5,092 bases of DNA from Phycisphaerae bacterium (GTDB lineage: Bacteria > Planctomycetota > Phycisphaerae > Phycisphaerales > SM1A02). Where the stretch lies: contig VGXK01000184.1 in assembly GCA_016873355.1 (NCBI GenBank), forward strand, positions 1 through 5,092, given 5' to 3'. Every line of letters begins with the position of its first letter. The stretch's first letter is position 1. The translations under genes and the position numbers were made by a program. The notes beneath the pieces were generated by a model. It was not told where the DNA came from, searched no databases, and worked only from the letters and a program-made list of their open reading frames with translations. This document shows positions 4,926 to 5,092 of the stretch, one piece after another.

Positions 4926-5092
4926 TCAGCGGCGTCCGCGGGCGCGGGCCCTTCCTCCGGCCGCGTTCGAAGTGGTCTCGTCGTCGGCCTCCGTGTACAT
5001 GCCCTTGAACACCCAGATCTTCACGCCGATCGCCCCGTAGGTGGTGAAGCTGTGCACGAGCGCGTACTCCACGTGCGCCTGGAGCGTCGAGC
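4926..5092 (-). CDS. rpsC: 30S ribosomal protein S3, C-terminal fragment (gene runs off the window)
   Basis: This is the last 54 codons of S3, read from the window edge to the TGA at 4926-4928. The peptide begins STLQAHVEYALVHSFTTYG, continues AIGVKIWVFKG, and matches the conserved C-terminal domain of bacterial S3, where TTYGxIGVKVWIxKGE is typical. After the core comes an acidic stretch (TEADDE) and then a basic Gly/Arg-rich tail ending RARARGRR, a common kind of flexible S3 terminus. S3 sits at the mRNA entry channel of the 30S subunit. The KH domain and the start lie outside the window. Its place directly before L16 is the standard S10-operon order and confirms the call. It is separated from L16 by 66 bp. 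Confidence 0.95.
   Translation of the reverse strand, partial: STLQAHVEYALVHSFTTYGAIGVKIWVFKGMYTEADDETTSNAAGGRARARGRR

Overview
The whole window is one block of ribosomal-protein genes read from the minus strand, in the classic bacterial S10-spc order. In transcription order, from high to low coordinates, they are the S3 tail (rpsC), L16 (rplP), L29 (rpmC), S17 (rpsQ), L14 (rplN), L24 (rplX), L5 (rplE), S14 (rpsN), S8 (rpsH), L6 (rplF), L18 (rplR) and most of S5 (rpsE). The S10/spc boundary familiar from E. coli falls between S17 and L14. Here those two genes overlap by 4 bp, so the block looks like one continuous transcription unit. Both ends are cut: S3 lacks its N-terminal part and S5 its C-terminal end. 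No promoter, terminator, RNA gene, mobile element or CRISPR array is visible, and no gene-free stretch exceeds 78 bp.

The DNA is very G+C-rich with strong G/C third-position bias, which opens long meaningless frames on the plus strand. The proteins are clearly bacterial. Several traits fit Planctomycetota, perhaps Phycisphaerae: the S5 sequence style (the run RFSFSALVVVGD, and DCLTKCYGST), S17 and L29 longer than usual, a short S14 that has lost its zinc ligands, and an L5 with a long disordered N-terminus. This placement rests on remembered family features, not on a search, and is only moderately confident.

Layout by region. 4926-5092 is the S3 C-terminus. 3127-4859 is the tightly packed L16-L29-S17-L14-L24 segment, with 4-bp start/stop overlaps at L29/S17 and S17/L14 and 3 bp between L14 and L24. 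2209-3093 is L5 with its extra ~97-residue low-complexity N-terminus. 483-2130 holds S14, S8, L6 and L18, separated by 24-73 bp. 1-460 is S5. All encode structural parts of the 30S (S3, S17, S14, S8, S5) or 50S (L16, L29, L14, L24, L5, L6, L18) subunit, and co-expression matches their joint assembly.

This is a conserved housekeeping region, not an accessory system. The points worth a second look are the L5 extension built on 15-bp/pentapeptide repeats, the cysteine-depleted short S14, a 16-bp perfect palindrome after L5, and the unusual start-site architecture: U-poor spacers with a C-rich CC/ACCC immediately before 9 of 11 start codons.
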